Positions 53,629 to 64,000 are shown, numbered from the stretch's first letter. The stretch: 64,000 bases of DNA from Pseudonocardiales bacterium (GCA_023252195.1 JAHEXI010000005.1:263653-327652); one strand, 5' to 3'. A program made the numbers and translations. Notes: generated by a model from the letters alone, not told the origin.

Positions 53629-54321
53629 TCATGCGCTGATCTGGGACCGGCTCCGTTGCACCTGGTCGCTCTCAATGAGTCCGTCGCGCATCCGCACGAC
53701 CCGCTTGGCGAACCGGGCGACCTCCTCCTCGTGCGTGATGATCACGACCGTGTGACCGGCATCATTGAGCGTACAGAGCAACCTCATGATTTCGATGCTG
53801 GAGGTCGTGTCGAGGTTGCCGGTGGGCTCGTCGGCGAGCAGCAGCGTGGGATCGTTGATCAGCGCCCGGGCGATCGCCACCCGCTGCTGCTGACCGCCGG
53901 AGAGCTCATTGGGCATGTGCTTCTGGCGGTCGCCCAGCCCGACCTGCTCCAGGGCGAGCCGGGCTGAATCGCGCCGAGCTCGCGCGCCGGCGTAAATCAA
54001 TGGAAGTTCGACGTTGCGTATTGCGCTGGTGCGCGAGACGAGGTTGAACGACTGGAAGACGAATCCGATCTCGCTGCTGCGGATCTTGGCCAACCTGTTG
54101 TCGGACAGCCGGCTGACGTCGGTGCCGTCGAGCAGATATCGCCCGCTGGTCGGGACATCGAGACAGCCCAGGATGTTCATGAGCGTGGTCTTGCCCGATC
54201 CGGATGGGCCCATGATGGCGACCATTTCACCGTCTTCGATGGTCAGGTCGATACCGTGGAGTACCGGCACCGTGATCTTACCCATCTGGTACGCCTTGCG
54301 GACATCCTCGAGCTCAATCAT
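53629..54321 (-). CDS. MacB/LolD-type ABC transporter ATPase, without permease
   Basis: 230 residues. Walker A GPSGSGKTT, signature LSGGQQQRVAIAR, Walker B LLLADEPTGNLD and H-loop VVIITHEEEVA. NILGCLDVPTSGRY is typical of MacB/LolD ATPases, which serve FtsX-like permeases. No permease is found on either side, so it is an orphan or its partner was lost. The start ATG lies 9 bp after a fragment of another ABC ATPase. Confidence 0.87.
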   Translation of the reverse strand: MIELEDVRKAYQMGKITVPVLHGIDLTIEDGEMVAIMGPSGSGKTTLMNILGCLDVPTSGRYLLDGTDVSRLSDNRLAKIRSSEIGFVFQSFNLVSRTSAIRNVELPLIYAGARARRDSARLALEQVGLGDRQKHMPNELSGGQQQRVAIARALINDPTLLLADEPTGNLDTTSSIEIMRLLCTLNDAGHTVVIITHEEEVARFAKRVVRMRDGLIESDQVQRSRSQISA

Positions 54322-54330
54322 TCTACTCCT

Positions 54331-54597
54331 CTAATTGGATATCGTGAGCAAGGCGGCTTCCAGGTAGGCGTCCTCCGGTGATCTGCGCGGCGTCAGTTCC
54401 TGGATCGGTATGTAATGCGCCGCGGCGGCTGATGCGATCGTCCATGCATCCATGCCGGTGACCGAGAGCCCATGACCGGGTTCGGGGAACACTGCCGCAC
54501 CCATGCTGGTCAGTATCCTGGTCAGTCCGGTACGGCGGGGTGACCGCACGAACACGTGCTGGCAGACGTGCTTGGTCAGTTCGCGTGTTTCGGTCAT
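54331..54597 (-). pseudogene. C-terminal remnant of a DrrA-type ABC ATPase
   Basis: 87 residues from ATG 54597. RTGLTRILTSMGAAVFPEPG, then LSVTGMDAWTIASAAAAHYI, then PIQELTPRRSPEDAYLEAAL match the C-terminal tail of daunorubicin-type ABC ATPases, which follows the nucleotide domain. No Walker or signature motif precedes it. It is a truncated relic, now placed before an unrelated MacB-type ATPase. A free-standing function is unlikely. Confidence 0.65.
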
Positions 54598-54921
54598 GCC
54601 GACAATATTGCCGCGTGCGGGGGGCGCCCGCATCGGAGCGGGGTCCGGAGTTGGGATCGGACCCTGGTCCGATATGACGGACGGTTTCGTGGTGCTGGCG
54701 GGATCTCGACCACCCCAGTATAGGCCGTCATTTCGTAACCAACAGTTGCGGTGTGTGTCAGCTCGGTAACTAAAACGTCGGCGCCGCAACCAAATCCGGT
54801 GACGTCGATGACGCAAGCATTTTCAACCGTTGGCCAAATGCAACCGAGGTACTGTGAGGTGGTGGTGGCCAACAGGCGTCCGGTCCGCGTGGGGTGCACG
54901 AGGCAAGCGGAGGTCACCCGG
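54598..54921. other. Divergent region upstream of the SARP-type regulator
   Basis: No gene is supported. An 18-bp palindrome, ATCGGACC-ct-GGTCCGAT, lies at 54656-54673 and could be an operator. Alternative in-frame starts for the regulator exist at 54751 and 54838 within this stretch, but none has a good ribosome site. Confidence 0.5.
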
Positions 54922-57900
54922 ATGGCGTGGCCTGTTGGGCCGACCCCGTCTGCGCCAGCTGACGAGCTGATCGAACGCCCGTCAGTCGGCGAGCTCTTGG
55001 ACCGTGCCGCGAAGCGCCGGATCTGCGTGGTCATTGGCGCCGCTGGTTGGGGCAAGACCACCGCGGTGGCGGCGTGGTCGCGCAGCCGCCCCACCACGTG
55101 GTTACGGTTTGAGGATCATGAAGCGGATGCGAGCCGGCTGCTCTTGAGCCTGTTCGAGGCATTGCGGCCGCACGTGATGGCGCCCGCAGCGTCAGCTACG
55201 GTGGGCTCTAACACCGACCAGGTGGAGTCCTCTGTCGAGGCCATTTGCGGGTGGTTGCGCCACGCACTTCGCAAGGATTTAATTCTAGTCCTCGATGACC
55301 TGCATGTCCTGCAGTCCAACAGCGATGCGGCCCGCGTGGTCGATGATCTGTGCCGGCGAGCACCTGAGCGGCTGCACCTACTCTTGATATCACGATGTGA
55401 GCTGCCGTTTTCCCTGCAGCAGCTGCGGGGTCGCGGTCTTGTCACGGAGATCCACGCGCCGGACCTTGCCTTTGACGTCGCCGATGTCGAGACACTCCTG
55501 CGCAAGACCGTCGGAAGCGATCCGCCTGGTCTGTCGAGGCAGGTTTGGGAACACACTGCTGGTTGGCCCACGGCCGTGCACTGTGCTGTGGAGATGTTGC
55601 GGGCGGTCGAACCGGCTCAGCGCCTCATTGCGGTGGGACAGCTGTCGGATCCGGGACAGCGCTTTCACGGTTATCTGACTGAAGAGGTTTTCGGCGTCGC
55701 TCAGGATTGGGTTCAGCAGTTGCTACGCCGGTTAGCGATCATCGGCGAAGTCAGGTTCTCGGAGGAGATCGCCCAGGGGCTCAACGTGCCGACGATCGCG
55801 CTGGCTGAATTGAGTCGGCAGGGTCTGGTGCGGCGCACCGGTGGGGGCGGCGGCTGGTCGCTGGTGCGTCCGTTGCGGAACTTCTTCGACCATGATTCGG
55901 TGCCGTCTGCAAGCGAGCGGGCAGCGCTACACGTGACGGCCGCCAAAGGCTACATCGAGCGGGGGGACCAGGCTGAAGCGCTGCGGCATCTTCTCATAGC
56001 GGGAGATCATGCCGGGTGCGTTTCTCTGCTAGTCGATCATGGGAGTGCGATGGTGGAGCGCGGCCAACTCGACGCCGTGCTCAAGGCTGCCAAACTGCCG
56101 GTCGAGTACCTCGATGACCCGCGAATCCAACAGGTTCTAGGACAGGCCCAGCAGGTGCGGGGACAGTGGACTCTGGCGCTGCAGCACTTCCAGCGTGCCA
56201 GCCGAGACCGAGACGTGCTGGAGCCCGCGTTGGCCTGGCGCGTCGGCCTGATCACTTTCGCCCACGGCGAGTTCGCTGAGGTCCAAGCGCTGACCGGGAA
56301 GACACAGTTAGGGCGGGAGGACACGCTCGACGAGATTCGGGTATTGACGTTGTCGGCTACTGCATACCGGATGACAGGGGACCTGGTAGGCCTGCGGAGG
56401 ATGGCGAGCCGAGCCCGTGCCGCGGCCCGACGGTGCGGCGCACCACGTGCATGGTCTGGCGTCCACCATGTCTTCGCGCTGCTCACCGCTGCCGAGGGAG
56501 ACTGGCTGCAAGCCGATGCGCACTGCGCCGATGCGCTGCGCTGCGCTGAGGAATCCGACGATCTGCTCCAGGTGATATGGACCCGAGCTAGCCAAGCGTT
56601 TCATCGATTCGAAGCGGGCGCGCCCCAGACTGCGTTGGCCGACGCCCAGATTGCATTGAGTCTCAGCGAGCGATGCGAGAGCCCGTTCATTATCGCGCAT
56701 GCGCTGACCACCCGCGGTCGCGCCCGCGCGCGCCTCGGGATGCTAGCGGAGGCCGAAGCCGACTTCACCGTAGCCATCGATCTTTTCCAGCGCATCGGTT
56801 CCCGATTTTTGGCCTGGCCACTGTGCGGTCGCGGGGACCTGCATCGGGCCAGAGGTCAGCTGGTACGAGCCCGGGCGGCGTACGAGGAGGCTTTGACACT
56901 TGCTCAGCCGTGCCACGATGTGTTCGGCCTCAGCTCGGCGATGATCGGTCTCGCGCGTATCACCGCGGTTGATGACCCGAAGGGGGCTCATGAGCGTGTC
57001 GATCAGGCAGTGGAGCTGGGTGAGGGCATTCGCAAGGTTCCGGCTTTGCTGACCCGCGGCTGGGTTGAGTTGATGAGCGGTGACCGGCAGCAGGCGCTGG
57101 CGGATGCCAGCCGGGCTACCGTTGCCGCGCGGCAACGGCGGGACAATCCTGGACTCGCCGAGGCCATCACCCTCAGCGTGTTGGCCGCCCGCGACCCCGC
57201 TGCGAACGCCGCTTCGCTCCAAGAGGCCATCAGCATCTGGCACGAGACGGGCTGCCGTCCCGAGGAAGCTGCGACCAGAGTCGTGGCCGCCCGCCTCGGC
57301 GCACCCGTACCGCACCTCGACGCACACCTCGCGGACCAGACACTTCGGGGCTACGGCGTCGATGTGGAGTCGCGGTCCGTCGCCGGACCGCTGGGTGTGC
57401 TCGTTCGGTCCGCACCCACGGTGTTCATCCAGACGCTGGGCGTTTTCCGGGTGCTCCGAGACGGAATCGCCATTCCCAGTACCGCATGGCAGTCGAAAAA
57501 AGCCCGGGACCTCCTGAAGATCCTGATTGCGCGTCGCCGGCCGACGCCGCGTGATCAACTGATGGAGTTGTTGTGGCCGAGGGTGCGCCCGGCCGTGGCC
57601 GGTAACCGACTCTCCGTACTGCTCTCGACGGTTCGTGATGTTCTGCAGCCTCATCCGATAGGCGCAGCTCCCGTCGACACCACCGACGGCGCAGTGTCAT
57701 TGAACCGTGCCCAGGTGCGCGTCGACGTCGAGGACTTCCTCACCCAAGCGACCATCGCCCTCGAAGCGGACCCCAGAGATCCGGATACGATCGCGCGGCT
57801 CAAGGTCGCAGTCACGCTTCATACCGGGGATTTTCTCGAGGATGATCCCTACCAGGAATGGGCCACCACGCTCGCCGAAGAGGTCCGGGCCACGTACATC

Positions 57901-58158
57901 GCCCTACTCCGGACAGTGTCTCAACGGCTACGTGACACCGGCGATACCGACGCAGTCGTGCGATACACACTGCGCCTGCTCGAGCGTGACCGCTACGACG
58001 AGGAGGCCCATCGCAGCCTCGTCGGAGTCCTGCTCGACGCAGGTCGGTTAGGCGAGGCACGCCGACATTACCAGAACTACGTCCGGCAGATGGCTGAGAT
58101 CGACGTCAGACCGAGCTCGCTGTCGGAGATGACGCCGCGAAAATTGATCGCGCGCTAA
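54922..58158 (+). CDS. Large STAND-TPR-SARP transcriptional regulator
   Basis: 1,078 residues from ATG 54922, which follows GGAGG at 8 bases. The N-terminal P-loop is GAAGWGKTT (about 39-47) with LILVLDDLH as Walker B, in a MalT-like ATPase. A long middle with helical repeats follows. The C-terminus carries an OmpR/SARP-type winged helix (from about 834; FIQTLGVFRVLRDG then LMELLWPRVRPAVAGNRL) and a BTAD domain. Most large SARPs have the DNA-binding part first; here it is last. It converges on the NRPS operon with a 4-bp overlap and is its likely activator. Confidence 0.87.
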   Translation: MAWPVGPTPSAPADELIERPSVGELLDRAAKRRICVVIGAAGWGKTTAVAAWSRSRPTTWLRFEDHEADASRLLLSLFEALRPHVMAPAASATVGSNTDQVESSVEAICGWLRHALRKDLILVLDDLHVLQSNSDAARVVDDLCRRAPERLHLLLISRCELPFSLQQLRGRGLVTEIHAPDLAFDVADVETLLRKTVGSDPPGLSRQVWEHTAGWPTAVHCAVEMLRAVEPAQRLIAVGQLSDPGQRFHGYLTEEVFGVAQDWVQQLLRRLAIIGEVRFSEEIAQGLNVPTIALAELSRQGLVRRTGGGGGWSLVRPLRNFFDHDSVPSASERAALHVTAAKGYIERGDQAEALRHLLIAGDHAGCVSLLVDHGSAMVERGQLDAVLKAAKLPVEYLDDPRIQQVLGQAQQVRGQWTLALQHFQRASRDRDVLEPALAWRVGLITFAHGEFAEVQALTGKTQLGREDTLDEIRVLTLSATAYRMTGDLVGLRRMASRARAAARRCGAPRAWSGVHHVFALLTAAEGDWLQADAHCADALRCAEESDDLLQVIWTRASQAFHRFEAGAPQTALADAQIALSLSERCESPFIIAHALTTRGRARARLGMLAEAEADFTVAIDLFQRIGSRFLAWPLCGRGDLHRARGQLVRARAAYEEALTLAQPCHDVFGLSSAMIGLARITAVDDPKGAHERVDQAVELGEGIRKVPALLTRGWVELMSGDRQQALADASRATVAARQRRDNPGLAEAITLSVLAARDPAANAASLQEAISIWHETGCRPEEAATRVVAARLGAPVPHLDAHLADQTLRGYGVDVESRSVAGPLGVLVRSAPTVFIQTLGVFRVLRDGIAIPSTAWQSKKARDLLKILIARRRPTPRDQLMELLWPRVRPAVAGNRLSVLLSTVRDVLQPHPIGAAPVDTTDGAVSLNRAQVRVDVEDFLTQATIALEADPRDPDTIARLKVAVTLHTGDFLEDDPYQEWATTLAEEVRATYIALLRTVSQRLRDTGDTDAVVRYTLRLLERDRYDEEAHRSLVGVLLDAGRLGEARRHYQNYVRQMAEIDVRPSSLSEMTPRKLIAR

Positions 58159-58958
58159 CGGATTTGCGGCCTTATTCTGCGGGATCGCGGCTTGGTCGCG
58201 GCTCCGCTCGGAGCGGTGGGCGCCGCTCCGAGCTCTGACGCCACCAGCCGGAGCAGATCCGAGCGCGCCGAGTTGACGAAGAAGTGGTCTCCCGGCAGCA
58301 GGTGGACCCGACAGGGTCCGGTCGTGTGGTCCGACCAGGCACGCACGTCCTCGGGAAACACCTCCTGGTCGTTGCGGCCACCGAAGGCGGTCACCGGGCA
58401 GCTCAGCGGGATCTGCGGGCGGAACACGTACGTCTCGACCACAGTGCAGTCGCTGCGCAACATGGGCAGCATCGCCTCGAGGAACTGGCTCTCCGCGAGC
58501 AGTTCCGGCGGGATCCCGCCCAGTGCCCCGACTGCGGCGATGAACTCTTGGTCGGGCAGGGTATGCCAGTCCGGCGAGCGGCTGGGCAGATGCGGCGCTC
58601 GGCATCCGGAGACCAACAGGTGCACCGGATGCAGGTTTAACGAACGCATCCGGCGGATCAGCTCGAACGCGATCAGCCCGCCCATACTGTGGCCGAAGAG
58701 CGCGAATGGGGCAACGAGATACCCGGCCAGCCCGTGGAGCAGCTGGTCGACCAGCTGCTCCATCGCTTCGATGGCAGGCTCATCGAAGCGGTTCTCCCGA
58801 CCGGGCAGCTGGACCGACACGACCTCCACGTCGGCGGGGAGGTGTGCCGGCCAGTCCCGGTACCTACTGGCGCCACCACCGGCAGCGGGTAGGCAGATCA
58901 GACGCAACCGCGCAGCCGGCCGTGGACGGCTTACCTGCGCCCAGTACGAGCGGGTCAT
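58155..58958 (-). CDS. Type II thioesterase of the NRPS locus
   Basis: 267 residues. GHSMGG holds the nucleophile Ser91; PGRENRF follows the strand typical of these enzymes, and GDHFFVN has the catalytic His. Such proteins free stalled carrier domains by removing wrong acyl groups. It is the last gene of the NRPS - exporter - mbtH operon. Because the last NRPS module seen here has no thioesterase domain, it may also help release the product. Confidence 0.9.
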   Translation of the reverse strand: MTRSYWAQVSRPRPAARLRLICLPAAGGGASRYRDWPAHLPADVEVVSVQLPGRENRFDEPAIEAMEQLVDQLLHGLAGYLVAPFALFGHSMGGLIAFELIRRMRSLNLHPVHLLVSGCRAPHLPSRSPDWHTLPDQEFIAAVGALGGIPPELLAESQFLEAMLPMLRSDCTVVETYVFRPQIPLSCPVTAFGGRNDQEVFPEDVRAWSDHTTGPCRVHLLPGDHFFVNSARSDLLRLVASELGAAPTAPSGAATKPRSRRIRPQIR

Positions 58959-58997
58959 GGTGAGTTCGATCCGATCAGGACCGGGCTCTGTGTTCGA

Positions 58998-59201
58998 TCA
59001 CGACTGGGCACCGTCCATCTGCTCACGCAAGCTGCGCGGCCGCATGTCCGTCCACACCTCATCGACATACGTTGAGCACTCCTCCTTGCTGCCCTCCTTG
59101 CCTACTCGGTACCAGCCCGCTGGCACATCCAGGCCCACCAGCCATAGCGAGTACTGCTCCTCGTCGTTGCGCAGCACCTCGTACCTCGCGTCATCGTCCA
59201 T
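58998..59201 (-). CDS. MbtH-like protein
   Basis: 67 residues. NDEEQYSLW, PAGW and the end GSKEECSTYVDEVWTDMRPR are the family signature, though the segment between is shorter than usual. MbtH proteins bind adenylation domains and are needed for many of them to be active. It lies between the MFS gene and the thioesterase gene in the NRPS operon. Confidence 0.93.
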   Translation of the reverse strand: MDDDARYEVLRNDEEQYSLWLVGLDVPAGWYRVGKEGSKEECSTYVDEVWTDMRPRSLREQMDGAQS

Positions 59202-59244
59202 GTCCTCGATCTCCTTTCCTTGGAACCATCGCCGATAATCGGCA

Positions 59245-60513
59245 CTACAGACCGCTGTGGCGCTCGACCGCCGGTGAATCGGCGACGGCCGGCTGCCGGG
59301 GGAAGCTGCGCAGGGTGGGGCTGAGGGTGGCTACCACCGCGGCGGCCGCGATGCCGCCCGCGCACACCAGTACCGCGAGGGTGCCGGAAAGGGCCGCGGC
59401 CAGCAGCCCGCCCAGCACCGGACCCAGCGTGGCGGCGATACCGGTGACGATGCCCAGCACGCTGCTCAGCCGGCCGCGCAGGTCGTCGGGGGTGAGCAGC
59501 AGCTGCCGCGTGATGATCGTCGTGTTCGCGGTCGCCGGCGGCAACGCCATGGCGGCGAGCAACACTCCCAGGAGATAGCCGCTGTGGAGAAAGGCCGCCA
59601 CCGGCGTGAGCGCCGCCATCACCCAGAACACCGCGATGATTGAGATGTAGGGCCTCACCATCTGGGACAGACGCGACGCGATGAGCGCGCCCAGGAGCCC
59701 GCCCACGCCCAGCATCGCCGCCATGATGCCGATTTGACCTGAGGGCACTCCCCGGGCCACGGCCAGCACGATGACGATGAGATAGAAGGCGCTGAAGAAC
59801 AGGTTGAGCACGACCGCGCACAGCGCGGTAACCCGGAGGTGGCGATGCCCCCACACCCACTGGAAGCCAGCCATGATCTCCCGGCCCAGGTGACGCGTCG
59901 CCTCCGGCGGCGCCTCCCGGGGGGGTATCCGGAGGAACACCAGCAGGGTGCAGGCCAGTGTGTGAGCCAGCGCGTCCGCCACGAACGGCACGAACCGGGC
60001 GATGGCGAAGAGGAACCCGCCCGCCGCGGTGCCCGACAGCTGTGCCACGGACGCGCGGGCCGCGTTCAGCCCCACCGCGGTGGACAGCTGCTCGGCCGGT
60101 ACCACCCGGGGCAGGCTCGCATCCTCCGCCGGTCTGAACAGCGCGGCAGACGCCCCGATCACCGCTGCTACGACGACCAGGTACGCGACCTGGGCCACAT
60201 CCCACCACAGGACTGCGACGAGGCTCGCCGCCGCGATCCCCTGCGCCGCCTCGCAACTCAACATAATCGTCTTGCGATCCCAGCGGTCCGCCAGAGCGCC
60301 CGCCGGCAGTCCGGCGAGGAGCTGTGCCGCGGCGATCGTCCCCAGCACGAGCCCGGATGCGGCCGCCGAACCGGTGAGCGCGAGCACCAGCAGTGGAAAG
60401 GCGATGACCGAGGTGCTCAGGCCGGCGCCCGACAACACCTGGCTGATCCACAACAGCTGGTAGTTGGGGTTGCGTGACAGCGGGACACGCTGTCGCTCGG
60501 GCGTCGCGCTCAC
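59245..60513 (-). CDS. MFS exporter (EntS-like)
   Basis: 422 residues, about 12 transmembrane helices. [13 protein letters not shown] is the loop 2-3 motif of the major facilitator superfamily. The overall pattern, with [17 protein letters not shown] at the start, matches MFS_3 exporters such as the enterobactin exporter. The ATG overlaps the NRPS stop by 4 bp, so it most likely exports the NRPS product. The product is unknown. Confidence 0.88.
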   Translation of the reverse strand: MSATPERQRVPLSRNPNYQLLWISQVLSGAGLSTSVIAFPLLVLALTGSAAASGLVLGTIAAAQLLAGLPAGALADRWDRKTIMLSCEAAQGIAAASLVAVLWWDVAQVAYLVVVAAVIGASAALFRPAEDASLPRVVPAEQLSTAVGLNAARASVAQLSGTAAGGFLFAIARFVPFVADALAHTLACTLLVFLRIPPREAPPEATRHLGREIMAGFQWVWGHRHLRVTALCAVVLNLFFSAFYLIVIVLAVARGVPSGQIGIMAAMLGVGGLLGALIASRLSQMVRPYISIIAVFWVMAALTPVAAFLHSGYLLGVLLAAMALPPATANTTIITRQLLLTPDDLRGRLSSVLGIVTGIAATLGPVLGGLLAAALSGTLAVLVCAGGIAAAAVVATLSPTLRSFPRQPAVADSPAVERHSGL

Positions 60514-63500
60514 TTCCGGTTCCGGCAGTCCCGCGCGATGCCCCGGAGAGCCTCGACGAAATCGTCAGCGACGGTCTGTACGGTCGCGTGATGGTGGCAA
60601 TCGGGCTGGTAGAGCCACGAGAACCCCAATTGTCCGTTCTGCACCGCACCCACGACCTCCAGCAGGTGCGCGCCCTGGTCGGCGGGATCCTGAGTCTGCC
60701 CAATAGAGCCGAGCACCGCGCGGTAGAGGCCGCTCCCAGGGTCCTGGGCCGCAGGGTCTCGGACTGCAGCCTCCCACTGGCCGAGGTAGTTGAATCCGAT
60801 CTGAGGTCCCGGCCCAGCCACAGCGAGGCGCTGGCGGGCCGTCGGGGAACCCAGATAGCGCAGGGTCCCGAAGCCGATGCCCTTGCCGGGAACGGCGCGC
60901 AGCTGCCGGCGCACTGATCTGATCAGGTCCCGCCAGCGCGGTTCAGCTCCATCGGGCACCGTCAGCGCGACCGGGAACATGGTGGTGAACCAGCCGACGG
61001 TGCGGGACAGGTCGACACCGTCGAGGATCTCCTCGCGGCCGTGACCCTCCAAGTCGATTGACACCCGGCTCCCTCCGGTCCACCGGCACAGCGCCCAGGC
61101 AAGCGCGCTGAGCAGGACATCGTTGATCCGGGTGCGGTAGGCCGCGGGGGCCGATCGGAGCAGCGACTCGGTATCCTCGACGTCCAGGAGTACAGACACC
61201 GCGCACGGCACTCCGCCTGGCTCGCGACTCACCCGGTCCACCGGCAACTGATGCGCTTCCAATGCGTCTGCCCAGTAGTCCAGTTCGTAATCAAAGCTGC
61301 CCTTCGCCACATACTCACTCAAACGGTTCGCCCAGTCTCGGAAGGACGTCGTCTTGGCTTCCAGCTGAAGGCTCTCGCCGTGCACCGCCTGCTGGTACAT
61401 CACGTCGAGGTCCTCGAGCAGGATGCGCCAGGACACGGTGTCGATCACAAGGTGATGTGCCGCCAGGAACAGATAACATGGCCGCCCCCCGCCGAACGCG
61501 AACAGTGCCGCCTTCAGCAGCGGGCCCTCCCGAAGATTGAAGCTCGCGTGAATATCGTTGGCGACTTTCTCCATGGCCGCTGTCTGATCCTCGCCGGCCA
61601 GATCAGACAGATCGACGAGGTGGAGCACCTTCGTCGTTCCTGGTGGGGCGTTGTTCTGCCGCCACTGCCCGTCGACCTGTTCGAACCGCATTCGAAGCGC
61701 GTCATGATGCACCAGCAACACGTCGAGCGCCCGCTCGAGGGACTGCTCGTCGACGTTTTCGTACAGTTCTACCGTCATCGACTGGTTGAAATGGTGCGGA
61801 TTGAGCGGACGCGTCCGGAATAACCAGTGCTGGATCGGAGTAAGCGCGGTCGAACCGATGACCGATTCACGGTCGGCCTTCCCGCCGCCCACCGCAGTGA
61901 CCACCGACGCGAGTTCGGCGACAGTCTGGTGGAAGAAGATGTCCCTGGAGGTCAGCAGGAACCCGGCCTTCCGGACGCGAGAAACGAGTTGGATACTCAG
62001 AATCGAGTCTCCACCCAGCTCAAAGAAATTATCCTCAACCCCCACCCGCTCCAACCCCAACACCTCAGCCCAAATCTCGGCCAATGTCTGTTCGGTCGCC
62101 GTCCGCGGAGCAATGTATTCCGACACCGGCTCAGTCAGCCGGTCTGGCGCAGGTAACACCCTACGGTCCAGCTTCCCGGTCGGACCCAGCGGTAACTCAT
62201 CGAGCACCACAAACACCGCAGGAATCATGTGATCGGGCAACGCCTGCCCGGCGTGGGCACGTAACTGCGCGATATCCGGCGCGACGACCCCCGCGGTGAG
62301 CACCAGATAAGCCACCAACCGTTTAACACCAGGCTGGTCCTCCCGGGCAACAACTGCTACCCCACCCACCCCTGGGTAAGTAGTCAACACGGCTTCGATC
62401 TCACCAGGTTCGATCCGGAAACCTCGAATCTTCACCTGCTCATCAACCCGACCCAAATACGTCAACTCACCCTCGGGAGTCCACCGCACCACATCTCCAC
62501 TGCGATACATCCGCGCACCCGGCACGCCGAACGGATTCGCCACAAATCGCGCCGCGGTCAACCCAGCCCGACTCAGATACCCGCGGGCCAACCCCACACC
62601 AGCGATATACAACTCACCCGGCACACCCACTGGCACCGGCCGCAACCAACCATCCAGCACATAGACCCGGGTGTTCGGGATCGGCCCACCGATGGAGGGC
62701 GCCTGAGCAGGGGCCAGCGGCTCACTCCAGGTCGCCACCACCGTGGCCTCCGTGGGCCCATAAGAGTTGATCATCCGACGACCGGGCGCCCACCGCGCGA
62801 TCAGCTCCGCGCTACACACGTCCCCGCCCACGATCACGGTGGTGAACTCGGGCAACCCGCTCGCGGCGATGTCAGCGGGGATCGTGGCCAACGCCGCGGG
62901 CGGGATCAACGCGTGGCTGACCCGGTCGTGTTCCAAGGCTGCGACCAAGCTCTCCCCGGCCAACGGCCCAACCGGCGGTATCACCCACACCGCCCCAGCC
63001 AGTAGCGACATACCCAGTTCCAACACCGAGGCATCAAAACTCGGTGAGGACATCGCCAGTACCCGATCTCCCGGGCCGACCTGGTAGTGCTCGATTTCCG
63101 CGGCGGTGAAACTGCTCAGTCCAGCGTGGGAGACCACCACCGCTTTAGGTTGCCCGGTGGACCCGGAGGTGTAGATCACATAAGCCGGGTGGGACAGCGT
63201 GAGGGCACCGAGCCGGTCGGCGTCAGTAGGGGCCCACCCAGCCATCGTGGCCATCCCGCTCGCCACCACCGGGTCATCGACCAACACCCGGCTCGCCCCA
63301 GTGAGGGTCGGGACCTGCCGCACGGCTGCTGTTGAGGTTACTACCACCACCGGAGCAGCATCGGTGAGCATGAAGGCGATCCGCTGCTCGGGATAGTCCG
63401 GGTCAACCGGCAGATAGCCCCCACCGGCCTTGGTCACTGCTAACAACGCCACCACCAGTTCCACCGACCGCGGCAACGCCACCGCCACCAACCGCTCGGG

Positions 63501-64000
63501 GCCAACCCCCAAACCGATCAGCCAATGCGCCAACCGATTCGCCTGCTCGTCCAACTCGGCGTAAGACAGGCTCACCGATCCACAGCGCACCGCTTCCGCG
63601 GCCGGCCAGGCGGCTACCTGCGCAGCGAACAACTCCGGCAAAGTCGCCCTAGGCACCTCCCGATCGGTGTCATTCCATTCGACCAACACCTGGTGCTGCT
63701 GCTGTGTGGTCATTAGCGGTAGTTTCCGTGCTGGCTGGTCTGGGTTGGTGGTGATCCCGGTTAGCAAGGTCAGGAGGTGATCGGCCATTTGCTGGATGGT
63801 GGTGTGGTCGAACAGGTCGGTGTTGTATTGCAGTGCTGCTACTAGGGTTTCTTCGGATTCTTGGAATTGTAGGGTGACGTCGAAGTTGGCTGTGGTTACT
63901 GGTAGTTCGAGGGTTGAGACTGTCAGGCCGGTGAGGTCTGGGGTTTGGTTGGGTGTGTTCTGTAATACGACCATGGCTTGGAATAATGGGGTGCGGCTGG
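60510..64000 (-). CDS. Nonribosomal peptide synthetase, 3' part (C-tail, A, PCP, E), 5' end outside window
   Basis: At least 1,163 residues; the frame stays open past the right edge ([12 protein letters not shown] at 63960-64000). Order: end of a condensation domain; an adenylation domain (A3 motif [10 protein letters not shown] near 63150, [10 protein letters not shown]8 [18 protein letters not shown] near 62430); a carrier domain with ELGGDSI near 62010; and an epimerisation domain ([11 protein letters not shown] near 61445, NYLGQ near 60790). GGDSI rather than GGHSL is usual before an E domain. No thioesterase domain follows. By eye the substrate code is about DALLIGSVVK, nearest to a tyrosine-type code; this is tentative. 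Confidence 0.93.
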   Translation of the reverse strand, partial: SRTPLFQAMVVLQNTPNQTPDLTGLTVSTLELPVTTANFDVTLQFQESEETLVAALQYNTDLFDHTTIQQMADHLLTLLTGITTNPDQPARKLPLMTTQQQHQVLVEWNDTDREVPRATLPELFAAQVAAWPAAEAVRCGSVSLSYAELDEQANRLAHWLIGLGVGPERLVAVALPRSVELVVALLAVTKAGGGYLPVDPDYPEQRIAFMLTDAAPVVVVTSTAAVRQVPTLTGASRVLVDDPVVASGMATMAGWAPTDADRLGALTLSHPAYVIYTSGSTGQPKAVVVSHAGLSSFTAAEIEHYQVGPGDRVLAMSSPSFDASVLELGMSLLAGAVWVIPPVGPLAGESLVAALEHDRVSHALIPPAALATIPADIAASGLPEFTTVIVGGDVCSAELIARWAPGRRMINSYGPTEATVVATWSEPLAPAQAPSIGGPIPNTRVYVLDGWLRPVPVGVPGELYIAGVGLARGYLSRAGLTAARFVANPFGVPGARMYRSGDVVRWTPEGELTYLGRVDEQVKIRGFRIEPGEIEAVLTTYPGVGGVAVVAREDQPGVKRLVAYLVLTAGVVAPDIAQLRAHAGQALPDHMIPAVFVVLDELPLGPTGKLDRRVLPAPDRLTEPVSEYIAPRTATEQTLAEIWAEVLGLERVGVEDNFFELGGDSILSIQLVSRVRKAGFLLTSRDIFFHQTVAELASVVTAVGGGKADRESVIGSTALTPIQHWLFRTRPLNPHHFNQSMTVELYENVDEQSLERALDVLLVHHDALRMRFEQVDGQWRQNNAPPGTTKVLHLVDLSDLAGEDQTAAMEKVANDIHASFNLREGPLLKAALFAFGGGRPCYLFLAAHHLVIDTVSWRILLEDLDVMYQQAVHGESLQLEAKTTSFRDWANRLSEYVAKGSFDYELDYWADALEAHQLPVDRVSREPGGVPCAVSVLLDVEDTESLLRSAPAAYRTRINDVLLSALAWALCRWTGGSRVSIDLEGHGREEILDGVDLSRTVGWFTTMFPVALTVPDGAEPRWRDLIRSVRRQLRAVPGKGIGFGTLRYLGSPTARQRLAVAGPGPQIGFNYLGQWEAAVRDPAAQDPGSGLYRAVLGSIGQTQDPADQGAHLLEVVGAVQNGQLGFSWLYQPDCHHHATVQTVADDFVEALRGIARDCRNRK

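Noticed and set aside
59102..60703. Open frame of 533 codons opposite in phase to the MFS gene
   Set aside because: Same strand as the MFS gene but shifted; very rich in Arg and Gly, with no start site or motif.
43259..64000. Right attachment site (second copy of the tRNA-Lys end)
   Set aside because: No repeat of the tRNA 3' end was seen by eye; the tRNA-His match is just the common T-arm.

Overview
The window is high-GC DNA with actinobacterial codon use, GTG starts and many 4-bp start/stop overlaps. Several gene sets point to the Actinomycetota, and within them to the Mycobacteriales/Pseudonocardiales: a compact ergothioneine operon (egtABCD), a fused FO synthase (fbiC), an oligoribonuclease gene next to tRNA-His and a lipoprotein L,D-transpeptidase, an acVLRF1-type peptidyl-tRNA hydrolase, paired IniA/IniC-like dynamins and a PapA-like acyltransferase. 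The genus cannot be fixed from the sequence alone.

Layout. 1-3.1 kb: zinc/manganese-type ABC importer (two permeases, ATPase, lipoprotein) behind a Zur-like box. 3.2-7.6 kb: egtA-B-C-D, without egtE. 7.7-11.9 kb: an ABC exporter divergent from a frameshifted FAD monooxygenase plus a TetR gene, around a paired palindromic operator. 11.9-19.5 kb: housekeeping genes (small HTH protein, ABC-F ATPase, SDR, VLRF1 hydrolase, lycopene-cyclase-like flavoprotein, BluB, YceI, NYN, HIT) and a decayed wax-ester-synthase gene. 19.6-23.4 kb: copper operon csoR-copZ-orf-copA. 23.4-28.5 kb: DUF3048 lipoprotein-like gene, diguanylate cyclase, fbiC. 28.6-36.6 kb: a STAND/LuxR regulator coupled to a membrane-anchored Hsp70, divergent from two coupled dynamin-like GTPases. 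This block, which resembles the mycobacterial iniR-iniA-iniC neighbourhood with an added chaperone, is the best candidate for an underexplored system. 36.6-43.3 kb: CHRD protein, class II aldolase, two PH-domain membrane proteins, orn, tRNA-His, hydrolase, ldtB, tRNA-Lys.

From tRNA-Lys onward (43.26-54.6 kb) the sequence looks like an accessory region. It contains a decayed tyrosine integrase directly after the tRNA, an IS110 fragment, an ECF sigma/anti-sigma pair, an IS3-OrfA-like HTH fused to nine 32-residue repeats, an AT-richer beta-propeller remnant cut by an IS30 element, a PapA-like protein, a SpoIIE/STAS partner-switching set, an orphan ABC ATPase and the tail of another. 54.9-64.0 kb is a nonribosomal peptide locus: a large STAND-TPR-SARP regulator converging on an operon of NRPS (open at the right edge, final module A-PCP-E), MFS exporter, mbtH and type II thioesterase.

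Structural DNA includes a three-copy intergenic palindromic repeat that supplies the stop codons of two unrelated genes, a perfect 50-bp palindrome, and a nested palindrome just upstream of fbiC. No CRISPR array, rRNA or riboswitch was recognised. All similarity statements come from reading motifs, not from database searches.
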